Shown: positions 36,913 to 45,625 of the stretch, piece by piece
How the letters are laid out: each line of letters opens with the position of its first letter
Position numbering within the stretch: the first letter of the stretch is position 1
Origin: Porphyromonas sp.
Lineage (GTDB): Bacteria > Bacteroidota > Bacteroidia > Bacteroidales > Porphyromonadaceae
NCBI GenBank assembly: GCA_030532365.1
Contig: JAUNLH010000001.1
Coordinates: 1-64,000, forward strand
Reading direction: 5' to 3'
DNA length: 64,000 nucleotides
Made by a program: the position numbers and the translations under genes
The notes under the pieces: generated by a model
What the model saw: the letters and a program-made list of their open reading frames with translations, nothing else
What the model was told of the DNA's origin: nothing
Databases searched by the model: none

Positions 36913-37023
36913 GCGAAGCTCCGGAACTTAAAAAATCTAAGTTCCCAACTTAGATGTATCGAAGTTCCCAACTTAGACAACTCTAAGTTCCCAACTCCGA
37001 TTAGCCGAAGTTCCGATCTTGGA
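36913..37023 (+). repeat. 23-bp-period palindromic repeat element, copy F
   Basis: Units at 36913, 36936, 36959, 36982 and 37005. Linkers TGTA and CAAC match copy E. Unit 2 is the perfect core. A T-rich tail (GGATTTTTCC) follows. It lies between the pepD terminator and the small winged-helix gene. Confidence 0.9.
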
Positions 37024-37233
37024 TTTTTCCGGGTTGCGATACACCACTTATACAAGCTCGCACATCCCAAATATATAAAGCGCAAACAGAGCGCACTTCA
37101 TATACAAGTCTCAGCCTCTTCCGATGACTTCGCAGGGGCTTCCTTATGGCAGAGACGTTATTTTTTGGTAAAATTGTGGTACTTAAGGGTTACACCTTGA
37201 GATGAACAATACTTTAAGAAAAAGATTGAAGTT
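37024..37233. other. Upstream region of the small winged-helix gene
   Basis: No gene seen. A possible weak promoter (TACACCTTG, about 37191) lies ahead of the ATG, but it does not fit TAnnTTTG well. Confidence 0.4.
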
Positions 37234-37437
37234 ATGATTGATCAGATTGGAACAAATGCCGGACTAGTGTGGCAGGTACTCAATGCAAGTAAGAAGGGAC
37301 TTACGGTCAAGGAGATAAAGGAGAAGAGTGGTCTATCCACCGAGCGCGATGTATACTACGCTCTAGGTTGGCTCGCCAAGGAGGGCAAGCTATGCTTTGA
37401 GGGTGAGGGTCGCAGCTGTCGTATCTCTCTCTGCTAG
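37234..37437 (+). CDS. Small winged-helix protein (DUF2582 type)
   Basis: A 67-residue single-domain protein. The fold is a compact winged helix: helix LVWQVLNAS, then LTVKEIKEKSGLSTERDVYYALGWLAKEGK as the HTH-like centre, and a C-terminal strand pair. It matches the small DUF2582/winged-helix family common in Bacteroidetes. Function is unknown; DNA binding is plausible but not shown. It is alone, convergent with the MATE gene. Confidence 0.85.
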   Translation: MIDQIGTNAGLVWQVLNASKKGLTVKEIKEKSGLSTERDVYYALGWLAKEGKLCFEGEGRSCRISLC

Positions 37438-37524
37438 GAGTCGGAGCAAGCCACCCACTACTATATCCGCAAAGGACCAACGAGGGTTAGCCCGTGAGAG
37501 CTGGCTCCGTTGTCTCTTGCACTC

Positions 37525-38880
37525 TTATGCGAGGGCGCAGGATAGTCGCCTTTGCTCTACCAGATACCAGGCACCTGCGAGGAGCCCTTTGAGCATAGAG
37601 GAGCCAGCAATGATCCACCAGAGGGTGCTGATACTACCGAAGTAGGGCATCAGGAAGATCGCTAGCGGTATGCGGAGGAGATTACCTCCCATACTGATCA
37701 GTGCAGGAGGTAGGCTCCGGCGAATGCCATAAAAGAAGCCCTGGCATGTGATCTCAAGCATACTGAAGAGCTGTGCCAGCGCCTGGATACGCAGGTAATG
37801 CGCACCCGCCACATACGCCTCCGGCTCGGGCACAATGATAGAGAAGAGCCTCTCCCCTCCGAAGTAAAAGAGGAAAAAACCAGCTATCCCGACCGACAGA
37901 GCTAGGCGAAGCGTGAAGCCAAAGGCTTGCTTCGCTCGGTCTAGCTTGCCCGCTCCATAGTTTTGTGACACAAAGGAGCTGAGCGCTGTAGAGAACCCCT
38001 GTGCAGTATTCCAGCAGACGCCCTCCATCTGCCCTCCGGTCGTCAGCGAGAGCACACCGATATGCCCGCCATACTGAGAGGCGAAGCGTCCGAGGCTCAT
38101 GTTGATAAAGGCAAAGAGGCTATTCATCAGTGCTACAGGGCCGCCAACTCGCAAGATCGGCAGCACGTAAGCCCGCCTAAGTCGCTGGATCACTCTCACC
38201 CCTCCCAGCAGTTGGTCGCAGTAGAGCATCTGCCAGAGAAAGAGGAGGATGCCCACCACTTGGGCTATGACGGTGGCGAGAGCGGCACCCCGTACTCCGA
38301 GATCTAGGACAAAGATAAAGATGGGGTCGAGGATGATATTGAGCATCAGCGATATGGTGCTGATGGTAAAGGGGACCTTGCTATGTCCGGTGGCGTTGTA
38401 TGTGCCGGAGAAGGCTACCAACATAAAGAGCAGCGGGAGCCCAAGCGACACGATCCTCAGATACTCCACACTCATGTCGTGGATGTGGGGCTCGAGCTGG
38501 TAAAAGCCGAGTAAGGGGCCTGCCAGTAGCAGGTACAGAAGCATGAGAGCACTACCCATCAAGAGCCCCAGTGTGGTACCATGGCCTGAGTAGGTGGCAC
38601 CCTCCTTCTGCTCTCCTCGCCCTATGGCATGGGCGACACTCACTTCACAGCCTACTTTATTGACCAAGGAGAGGGATTGGGCGATCCAGACAAAGACCGA
38701 TGCCGCACCGGTAGCGGCGACCGCTTCGCTCCCCAGTCTGCCGAGCCATGCCATGTCTACAAAGCTGTATAGCATCTGCACAAAGGAGGTGCCCAAGATG
38801 GGCAAAGCCAACTGCGTGAGTGGCTTTGAGATGGGTCCTTCTGTGAGGTTCTTGACTTCTCGTACCCTAGTCTGTCTCAA
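37525..38880 (-). CDS. MATE-family efflux transporter
   Basis: A 451-residue inner-membrane exporter with about twelve hydrophobic segments in two homologous halves. Typical MATE stretches are ILGTSFVQMLYSFVDMAWLGRLGSEAVAA near residue 28 and the second-half LSSFVSQNYGAGKLDRAKQAF near residue 300. It exports drugs or metabolites in exchange for Na+ or H+; substrate unknown. It follows rlmN by 15 bp and ends a leftward run from the S41 protease gene or the SUI1 gene. Confidence 0.93.
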   Translation of the reverse strand: MRQTRVREVKNLTEGPISKPLTQLALPILGTSFVQMLYSFVDMAWLGRLGSEAVAATGAASVFVWIAQSLSLVNKVGCEVSVAHAIGRGEQKEGATYSGHGTTLGLLMGSALMLLYLLLAGPLLGFYQLEPHIHDMSVEYLRIVSLGLPLLFMLVAFSGTYNATGHSKVPFTISTISLMLNIILDPIFIFVLDLGVRGAALATVIAQVVGILLFLWQMLYCDQLLGGVRVIQRLRRAYVLPILRVGGPVALMNSLFAFINMSLGRFASQYGGHIGVLSLTTGGQMEGVCWNTAQGFSTALSSFVSQNYGAGKLDRAKQAFGFTLRLALSVGIAGFFLFYFGGERLFSIIVPEPEAYVAGAHYLRIQALAQLFSMLEITCQGFFYGIRRSLPPALISMGGNLLRIPLAIFLMPYFGSISTLWWIIAGSSMLKGLLAGAWYLVEQRRLSCALA

Positions 38881-38895
38881 CGCTCTTACCGCTAG

Positions 38896-39918
38896 CTACT
38901 TACCCTGAATGGTAGACAACATACCGCAAGCGGCGAAGATGTCTTGCCCCCGAGAGCGTCGTGTGGTGGCTCGGATGCCACGGCTGGTCAGATATTCTTC
39001 GAACCTCTCTATCTGCTCCTTGGGAGAGGGACGGAGCGGGATGTCGGGTATGGCGTGGTAGGGGATCAGATTGACCCGACAGTCGAGTGGCTTGAGCAGT
39101 CGCACCAGTGCCTCAGCATGGCGCGGGCTGTCATTCACTCCATCCAGCAGGATGTACTCAAAGGAGAGGCGTCGCTGACCGGAGAAGTCGTACCTGCCAA
39201 GTGTATCGAGCACCTCCTCGATAGGGAACGCCTGCTCCACCGGCATGAGGGAGAGTCGCTCCTCACTAAAAGGGCTGTGCAGACTGACTGCCACGTGGAC
39301 TTCCTGCTCCTCCAAAAGTCTGAGGAGCCCCCGCTTCGGTGCTATCGTGCTGACAGTGATACGTCGAGGGCTCCAAGCAAAGCCGTAAGATGCAGTCATG
39401 ATCTCTAGTGCACGTGCCACCTCTTCATAGTTGTCGAGTGGTTCTCCCATGCCCATAAAGACCACATTGGTGAGCAGGTCGCTATGAGGTACGCTCAGCA
39501 TTTGATTGATGATGTCTGTGGCAGAGAGCTGGGTCTGGAAGCCCATCTTGCCTGTAGCGCAGAAGCTACAATTCATCTTACAACCCACCTGACTGCTGAC
39601 ACAGAGGGTAGCACGCTTGCCATCCGGTATGTAGACGGTCTCGTACTTCAGGTTGGGATTGGCGTGGAGCGGAAAGAGGTACTTCTCAGTTCCATCCTTT
39701 GAGACCTGCGTGACGGCAGGGGCGTGCCTGCCTACTTCATACCGCTCGGAGAGTTGTTCGCGCATCGCCTTGGAGAGGTTGGTCATCTCCTCAAACGATG
39801 CTGCCCCCTTCTGGTAGAGCCACTCCGCTATCTGCTGTGCTCTATACTTGGGTTGTCCGAGCTCCTGAGCCACATCTTGTAGCTCCGTGAGCGTCATGCC
39901 TAGTAGTGCTCTCTTCAT
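38896..39918 (-). CDS. rlmN: Dual-specificity 23S rRNA/tRNA adenine-C2 methyltransferase
   Basis: A 340-residue radical SAM enzyme that methylates C2 of an adenine in 23S rRNA (A2503 in E. coli) and of A37 in some tRNAs. The radical SAM cluster motif is C-x3-C-x2-C in CKMNCSFCATG (about 115-125). The C-terminal ACGML holds the methyl-carrying Cys. The start ATG 39918 is chosen because it overlaps the upstream stop by 4 nt (ATGA) and gives the usual N-terminus MKRALLGMTLTEL; a start 12 codons earlier is unlikely. Confidence 0.95.
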   Translation of the reverse strand: MKRALLGMTLTELQDVAQELGQPKYRAQQIAEWLYQKGAASFEEMTNLSKAMREQLSERYEVGRHAPAVTQVSKDGTEKYLFPLHANPNLKYETVYIPDGKRATLCVSSQVGCKMNCSFCATGKMGFQTQLSATDIINQMLSVPHSDLLTNVVFMGMGEPLDNYEEVARALEIMTASYGFAWSPRRITVSTIAPKRGLLRLLEEQEVHVAVSLHSPFSEERLSLMPVEQAFPIEEVLDTLGRYDFSGQRRLSFEYILLDGVNDSPRHAEALVRLLKPLDCRVNLIPYHAIPDIPLRPSPKEQIERFEEYLTSRGIRATTRRSRGQDIFAACGMLSTIQGK

Positions 39919-42900
39919 AGTTGCACCTCCTCTATATCCTTCATCTGATACCATAGATATCCTTTAACCTTTTCATAACCAGCCAAGTGGAGCAGCTTCA
40001 TGTAGCCTTTCACCTGCGTCTGATAGCCTGGCTGGGGGGCTCCAAACTTGTAGTCGATGATGCTCACCTCGCCACTCTCCCTATTGATCACTAGCCTGTC
40101 GGGGCGTCTTTGATGGGCTCCGCGCTCCACGATGTCCTGCTCCATCAAGATGAGGTTGCGGTCGGGGTCGAACCAATCTGCCACCCTAGGATCAGCGAAG
40201 GCGAGCTCAAAGTTGCTCCGCCACTGCTCTTTCTCCTCCTCAGATAGCAGTGAGGTAGCCTTGAGAGCCATGGCAAAGTCATCTCGCCTGTAGGTCGTCG
40301 CCAACAGAGCATGGAGTGTCGTGCCAAGCGCCATCTCATCTGTCTCCCACTCTTCCTTCTGTAAATCAGTCAGTTCGAGCCCATCGTACTGTGGCGTGGC
40401 TGCGATCTGGGTGAGCTTTACATGGGCACCGGAGGACGCTAAAGCCCCGACCTTAGAGGGGCCTACCATCGTATGTGGCTTGCCTCTTTCATAGATATTG
40501 ACGCTGCCTCCTGGTGCAGCAAGCCTCTGCTGGATCACCGATGACACATATCTCCTAATTCCACTGTCGGGCTTCTCTTTAGCGTACACATAGAGCTGCT
40601 CACTTGCCCTAGTAAAGGCGACGTAGAGCAGGTTAAGGTCATCGAAATAGTCCTTCTCGCGGATGGCTTCGTACGCATCTGAGAGGAGCGAATCTATGTT
40701 CTCTCTCTTGGTTGAGGAGGGGATCAAGAGGTGCGAGAGATCGGTGTCAAATAGCTCGTTACTCGCACGTCTCTGGTCGTCAAGCTCGATCAACTCTACC
40801 CCCGAGGTGGTACTCGACGAGATCTCCCAGTCGGTATAAGGCATCACCACAACCGGAAATTCGAGCCCCTTAGATGAGTGTATCGTGAGGATGGAGATCC
40901 TATTCTGTTGCTCCTCACCCATATCTACCTTAGCATCGAGACCCTTCTCTTGCCACCATTTGCAGAACTGTCCATGTGTGCAAATGCCATGGGAGGAGTA
41001 GCTGTACAGCAGGTCAAGGAAGGAGTTGATGTATAGAAGCTCCTCGTCCGGTAGCTCTCCGAGCGTCTGGACTACCTTGAGAGCGACATCGTAGATCGAA
41101 TCTCCGGAGGAGCGATAGCCCATCAACGCCTCCAGCGTCTCGCCACTCAACCCCTGTTGCCATGCCACTAGGCTGAGCTTTTGCTCGTACAAACGATCAC
41201 CCGAGTTCGAAAAGTAAAAGAAGAGAGCTACGATAAGTCGGACGGTCGGAGAGTTGGTCACAAGGAGCGCTTCACTGGATGTAAAGTCGAACTTCCCTGC
41301 CTCTTCCGGGTGGAGGTGTTGCAGTTCCGTGAGTAGGTTAGCTACCTTTGTCGCTTCCGTCCCCTTGCGGACTAAGATTGCGATGTCACCGGGTCGATAG
41401 CTCCACTTATCTTGCAACTCGATGAGGAGCGACTCCAGCATCTCGCGCATCTGGCTATCCTTCTCATCTCGATCCTCCTTGTATAGCTCGATCCGCACAT
41501 ATCCACCCTCCTCGTTACCGCTAGCCACCTCTTGCCTGACGTTGTGCGCATCTTCGGCACTCTCATACACCGCCTGATGACTCGCTACATCCTGATCTTT
41601 AACACCATAGAGATCCGAATATCCGTAGATGTCAGAGAAGAAGTCGTTGTTAAACTCCACCACACTCTTCAAGCTGCGATAGTTGGTCTCGAGCGTCTTC
41701 TCGATGGTACCCGGCTTGCTGAGCTCTCCAGCCATGATCTCGCTCGAAGCCCCTCTCCATCGGTAGATACTTTGCTTTAAGTCGCCCACGAGATAGCTCT
41801 CATCACCGCCTCCCATGGCTTCCTCGACAAGCGGCTGTAGGTTATCCCACTGCACTTGATTGGTGTCTTGAAACTCGTCGATCAAGTAATGATGTATCTG
41901 ACTTCCAATCCGTTCGTACATAAAGGGGATGTCATCCTCACCGATCACCTGCTTCACCAGGTCATTGATCTCCCCTATGAGCAAGATCCGCTCCTCATGG
42001 AGGTACTCCCTCAGTTCGACCCAGAGATCCCTGAGTATGGGTATCAGGTCGAGGTACCTTAGGAGTATCTTATCGATTGTATAGATGATCCTAAGCTCGT
42101 CTCTCACAGCTTCGTAGTGGCTATCTTCCGCCTCTATCAGATCGCTCAGGCAAGTCAATAGTGCCTCCTTTGCCTCCTCCACCAAAGGGGCTTGGCACTC
42201 AAACTTGATCTTCCCCTCAGGAATCTTCTTACGCACTGTACCATGGATCAGGCTCTTCTCCTTCACAATCTTCTCCATGATCTCCTCCTCCCTTGCTGTG
42301 AGCACCGATGGGAGGAACTTATAGCTTGTACTCAAGGGGTCGACGTCATACCTCTCCACCACCTCTCGGACCGCATCTAACCACTGCCTTATAGCGTTCA
42401 AATGCTTTTGTCTCCTCTCATAGGCTTTCCCCCTGATCTCCAGGAGATGCTTCCGATAGTCCGAAATCAAGAGATCATAGTCCTGCGCGTCTGTCTCGAG
42501 GATCCTCCGACCTACGCCGTAAAAGAACTGCTCTGCTATCTCCGACGTTGCACTATGGACGTTGAAGTTAACCTCCTCCTCAGCCTGCGCCTTAAGTAGC
42601 GCTTCGATCCACTTATAGAGCGCCTCGCCGGCAGACATCTTCAATAGGAGGCGGTCGAGCGATAGCTCTATCGGCAGTCTAGGATTGAGCTCCACGTCTG
42701 CCGTCACATGGTTGCCACTGCCACTTAGCTCAAGAGCAAAGCTCCGCACCACCTCTAGGAAAAAGGAGTCAATCGTCTGAACTCTGAAGGCGCTGTAATC
42801 GTTCAGAATCGCCTCCAGAGCGGCTCTCGCACGTGCTGCCAACTCATCATGAGAGATCCCTAGCTCCTCGCCAAAGTCTTTGGTCATCCCACTCCCAGGA

Positions 42901-43094
42901 TTGGTCGAGGCGTTGTGCAGCTCTCGCAAGATACGGTCACGGAGCTCCTTAGTTGCCTTATTGGTAAAGGTCGCGACCAGGATGTGGCGAAAATAGTCCT
43001 TCTGGTCTGATGCCAGAAGCAACCGCAAGTACTCACGCGTGAGCGTGTAGGTCTTACCACTCCCTGCTGATGCCTTGTAGATTGTAAGACTCAT
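39915..43094 (-). CDS. AddA/RecB-like UvrD-family helicase-nuclease
   Basis: A 1059-residue DNA helicase with a fused nuclease, for resecting double-strand breaks. Start chosen at ATG 43094 (MSLTIYKASAGSGKTYTL), placing the Walker A at residues 8-15; the longer frame would overlap the preceding SUI1 gene. Other helicase motifs are ATFTNKATKELRDR, DEFQDTNQVQWD, LVGDLKQSIYRWRGA, ETNYRS and TIHSSKGLEFPVVV. The C-terminus has a RecB-type PD-(D/E)xK site (RRPDRLVI, then IIDYKFG). No AddB gene is adjacent. Coupled to rlmN by a 4-nt overlap. Confidence 0.93.
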   Translation of the reverse strand: MSLTIYKASAGSGKTYTLTREYLRLLLASDQKDYFRHILVATFTNKATKELRDRILRELHNASTNPGSGMTKDFGEELGISHDELAARARAALEAILNDYSAFRVQTIDSFFLEVVRSFALELSGSGNHVTADVELNPRLPIELSLDRLLLKMSAGEALYKWIEALLKAQAEEEVNFNVHSATSEIAEQFFYGVGRRILETDAQDYDLLISDYRKHLLEIRGKAYERRQKHLNAIRQWLDAVREVVERYDVDPLSTSYKFLPSVLTAREEEIMEKIVKEKSLIHGTVRKKIPEGKIKFECQAPLVEEAKEALLTCLSDLIEAEDSHYEAVRDELRIIYTIDKILLRYLDLIPILRDLWVELREYLHEERILLIGEINDLVKQVIGEDDIPFMYERIGSQIHHYLIDEFQDTNQVQWDNLQPLVEEAMGGGDESYLVGDLKQSIYRWRGASSEIMAGELSKPGTIEKTLETNYRSLKSVVEFNNDFFSDIYGYSDLYGVKDQDVASHQAVYESAEDAHNVRQEVASGNEEGGYVRIELYKEDRDEKDSQMREMLESLLIELQDKWSYRPGDIAILVRKGTEATKVANLLTELQHLHPEEAGKFDFTSSEALLVTNSPTVRLIVALFFYFSNSGDRLYEQKLSLVAWQQGLSGETLEALMGYRSSGDSIYDVALKVVQTLGELPDEELLYINSFLDLLYSYSSHGICTHGQFCKWWQEKGLDAKVDMGEEQQNRISILTIHSSKGLEFPVVVMPYTDWEISSSTTSGVELIELDDQRRASNELFDTDLSHLLIPSSTKRENIDSLLSDAYEAIREKDYFDDLNLLYVAFTRASEQLYVYAKEKPDSGIRRYVSSVIQQRLAAPGGSVNIYERGKPHTMVGPSKVGALASSGAHVKLTQIAATPQYDGLELTDLQKEEWETDEMALGTTLHALLATTYRRDDFAMALKATSLLSEEEKEQWRSNFELAFADPRVADWFDPDRNLILMEQDIVERGAHQRRPDRLVINRESGEVSIIDYKFGAPQPGYQTQVKGYMKLLHLAGYEKVKGYLWYQMKDIEEVQL

Positions 43095-43104
43095 CCTCGC
43101 TCCC

Positions 43105-43458
43105 TCAATTACCGCTTCCCCGCTTACGACTTCCCCGATACCCCCATTCCAGCAATAGCTCATGTACACGATCCACCAGATCGCCCTGCACTATGATCTC
43201 ACCCCCTTTCGCACTGCCGCCGACCCCACAGGCACCCTTGAGTCGCTTCCCAAGCGCCTTCAGATCCTCCTCCGACCCCACAAAGCCGGTCACTAGCGTC
43301 ACCACCTTGCCCTTACGCTGCTTGGTATCGCGCTGTATCCTCAGTGGCTGATCTGCCTCGGGGAGTGTAGGCTGATCGTCGTACTCAGGTCGCTCTATCT
43401 CAGCTTGGTAGTCCGGATTGGTAGAAAATACCATCCCACCCCATTTCCTCTTTGCCAT
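43105..43458 (-). CDS. SUI1/YciH-family translation factor
   Basis: A 117-residue protein of the eIF1/SUI1 fold. A variable basic N-terminus (about 1-45) is followed by the SUI1 domain (about 46-115) with VVTLVTGF, LGKRLKGACGVGGSAKGGEIIVQGD, the signature of bacterial YciH. The proposed role is in initiation fidelity; its importance in bacteria is uncertain. It lies 14 bp after the S41 protease gene and 10 bp before the helicase start, so is probably co-transcribed. Confidence 0.92.
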   Translation of the reverse strand: MAKRKWGGMVFSTNPDYQAEIERPEYDDQPTLPEADQPLRIQRDTKQRKGKVVTLVTGFVGSEEDLKALGKRLKGACGVGGSAKGGEIIVQGDLVDRVHELLLEWGYRGSRKRGSGN

Positions 43459-43472
43459 TGCTCTACTCTCTC

Positions 43473-45152
43473 TTAGGGTTGGAGGATCTCTCGATATCTA
43501 GCTGGGTCGCTCAGCACCTCCAGTGCCGCAGCCATCGTCGGGTCGGTCTCCAGATTCACCGCATACTGACCTGGATTACCAAAGTGATGGGCAGCGAGGA
43601 AGCCCTTCAAGAGCATCTTCACCTGCTCCTTATGGGGTGCGACGTCGCGCATTAAGTCGGGTGTCAGTGCCTCCTCTAGCTGTTTGAATGCCTCCTCACT
43701 ACGCTCCGTGTAACCCTCAAACTCCGCCAACTCTCGCAGCTGCTCCAGAGCAGAGAGGCTCATCTCACCGTAGGTAAAGTCCTTCTCCTCCAGAAAGGCG
43801 ACAAATCGATCAAAGTCCTCGTCAGTCACTACCACGTCACTTAGTTGGTCCGCATTTGGACGCTCAAGGAAGAGCTGATTGGAAAACTGAAAGATCCGCC
43901 CCTCAGCCATCATCGGTATCACACTGGCTCCGAGTGTCTCATCCTTGACCTCTATATCTGGGCGAATGCCACCCCCGTCTCTCACCGGACGCCCCGATGC
44001 GGTATAAAATATCTGAGTAAGGCTATCCGGCACACTCGCCACCGATCCATCGGGGTTGCGGTGGCTGTAGTCGAGCTGCTGGATGCACCGACCACTCGGT
44101 ATGTAATAGCGCGAGATGGTCACCTTGAGTATACCATCATAGGGCACGGGGAGTGTGCTCTGCACCAGACCCTTACCGAAGCTCTTGGTCCCCACGAGTA
44201 CAGCGCGGTCGAGGTCTTGCAACGCCCCAGCCACGATCTCACTTGCGGAGGCGGAGCTTCCATTGATCATCACCACCATTGGCATCTCCGTGTCGAGTGG
44301 CTCCTCTGTCGTGAGGTAGGTCTGTGAAGTCTGCGGCAAGCGCCCCTCGGTATAGAGCACCTTTGTATTTTTGGGCACAAACATGCTCAAGATATCTATC
44401 GCACCATTCATCACACCGCCGCCGTTGCTCCTAAGGTCGAGGATAAAGCTCTTCATCCTCCCGGTCTCCTCGAGCTTCTTGTAGGCACGTCGCACATCCT
44501 CCGCACTCTTGTCGGTAAAGGAGGAGAGCCGCACATACCCGATACTATCTTGATACATACCGGAGTAGAGCACCTGATCAACCACCACATTGCCACGCGT
44601 GATCACCACCTCCGTAGGGGTGTCCTCGCCCAGCTTCAGCACCTTTGCTCTCACATCAGTACCCACAGCTCCCTTGAGCTTGCCACTCACCTTAGAGGGA
44701 GTGCCAGGCACTACGCTCTCTCCGTCGATCTCCAAGAAGGCATCGCCCATCTTAAGTCCTGCCTTCTCCGCAGGTGACCCTGGCATCGGCATTTGCACGT
44801 ATACGATGCTATCGACCTGCTGGATGTAGGCACCGATACCACCGTACTCGCCCGTGGTCATAAAGGCGAAGTCATCCTTAGCCATCTCGGGGATATACTC
44901 CGTGTAGGGGTCCAGCTGCGACAGCATCGATTGGATACCCCGTGTCGACACCTTTTCGATGTCAAATGTATCTACATAATAGCCCGCTGCACCTGTGAGT
45001 ACAGAGCGGTAGACCTCGATAGCCCTACTGAGGTCGAGCTGCTTCTGACCCTCCGGTTTGGGACTTTGACCCCACACCTGCGGTAGTATCATGCAGCTCA
45101 TCAGTAGACCCAGTAGGAGCCGTTGCCCCCACCCTCTCGTATTGTATCTCAT
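43473..45152 (-). CDS. S41-family C-terminal processing peptidase
   Basis: A 559-residue periplasmic tail-specific protease. A signal sequence (about 8-28, ending QVWGQS) is followed by a helical region, a PDZ domain (about 85-170, GIGAYIQQVDSIVYVQMPMP, AGLKMGDAFLEIDGE) and the catalytic domain with SFILDLRSNGGGVM near 235, the nucleophile Ser in NGSSASASEIVAGAL near 297 and the Lys in GTKSFGKGLVQ near 322. Such proteases mature or degrade envelope proteins. First gene of the leftward run; element G lies upstream. Confidence 0.93.
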   Translation of the reverse strand: MRYNTRGWGQRLLLGLLMSCMILPQVWGQSPKPEGQKQLDLSRAIEVYRSVLTGAAGYYVDTFDIEKVSTRGIQSMLSQLDPYTEYIPEMAKDDFAFMTTGEYGGIGAYIQQVDSIVYVQMPMPGSPAEKAGLKMGDAFLEIDGESVVPGTPSKVSGKLKGAVGTDVRAKVLKLGEDTPTEVVITRGNVVVDQVLYSGMYQDSIGYVRLSSFTDKSAEDVRRAYKKLEETGRMKSFILDLRSNGGGVMNGAIDILSMFVPKNTKVLYTEGRLPQTSQTYLTTEEPLDTEMPMVVMINGSSASASEIVAGALQDLDRAVLVGTKSFGKGLVQSTLPVPYDGILKVTISRYYIPSGRCIQQLDYSHRNPDGSVASVPDSLTQIFYTASGRPVRDGGGIRPDIEVKDETLGASVIPMMAEGRIFQFSNQLFLERPNADQLSDVVVTDEDFDRFVAFLEEKDFTYGEMSLSALEQLRELAEFEGYTERSEEAFKQLEEALTPDLMRDVAPHKEQVKMLLKGFLAAHHFGNPGQYAVNLETDPTMAAALEVLSDPARYREILQP

Positions 45153-45371
45153 AGCTTATATCTCATTTGTCGTTAAGGGGAGCACAGCCACGCTTAGGTA
45201 CGGCTGTGCCTGATATTCTATACAAAGTTGCCCTTTTTCCATGAGCTACACAACCGACTCAAAGCTGTTATCAAAAAGAAAACCAGCTGCACCCTACAAG
45301 CGACTCCTTCTCCGAGCAAATAGAGACCTCACCTACCCACTAGTATCTGTGCGGGATCCGAGGGTGGTAAG
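45153..45371. other. Upstream region of the S41 protease gene
   Basis: No gene, clear promoter or terminator is recognised here. Confidence 0.4.
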
Positions 45372-45482
45372 ATCGGAGCCCCGAACTAAAAAAATCTAAG
45401 TTCCCAACTTAGATCTGTCGAAGTTCCGGTCTTAGATGCACCGAAGTTGGGAACTTAGATTTTTTTAGTTCGGAACTCCCAC
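45372..45482. repeat. 23-bp-period palindromic repeat element, copy G, with 36-bp inverted ends
   Basis: Units at 45372, 45395, 45418, 45441 and 45464. Unit 2 has the CCC centre and unit 4 the GGG centre. The left end (45375-45410) and right end (45444-45479) form a near-perfect 36-bp inverted repeat, so the copy is almost fully symmetric around unit 3 (TCGAAGTTCCGGTCTTAGA). It lies between divergent genes. Confidence 0.88.
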
Positions 45483-45584
45483 ATCCCCAAGTTAGCCTCT
45501 ACCTATTATACAACTCCGAAGGTGGCATTTTTATAAGTACAAGCTCTCACTCCAGAAGTAGGCAAGAGCCTGCCAGAAAATAGT

Positions 45585-45592
45585 ATATTTGT
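45585..45592 (+). promoter_or_regulatory. Promoter -7 box of the LysM gene
   Basis: TATATTTG fits TAnnTTTG. Its start point near 45599 leaves no room for a ribosome site before GTG 45605, which supports ATG 45626. Confidence 0.55.
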
Positions 45593-45625
45593 AGCATCGG
45601 AATAGTGGACAACGAGAGGAACACG

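Noticed and set aside
36798-37085. 95-codon minus-strand frame over element F
   Set aside because: It translates the 23-bp-period repeat, and a similar peptide (LELSKLGTS.LSWELR) appears at every copy including 53952-54242 and 1231-1641.
43095-43169. Longer N-terminus for the AddA-like protein
   Set aside because: It would overlap the SUI1 gene by 65 bp, and the extra residues are not typical before the Walker A segment; ATG 43094 gives the standard start.
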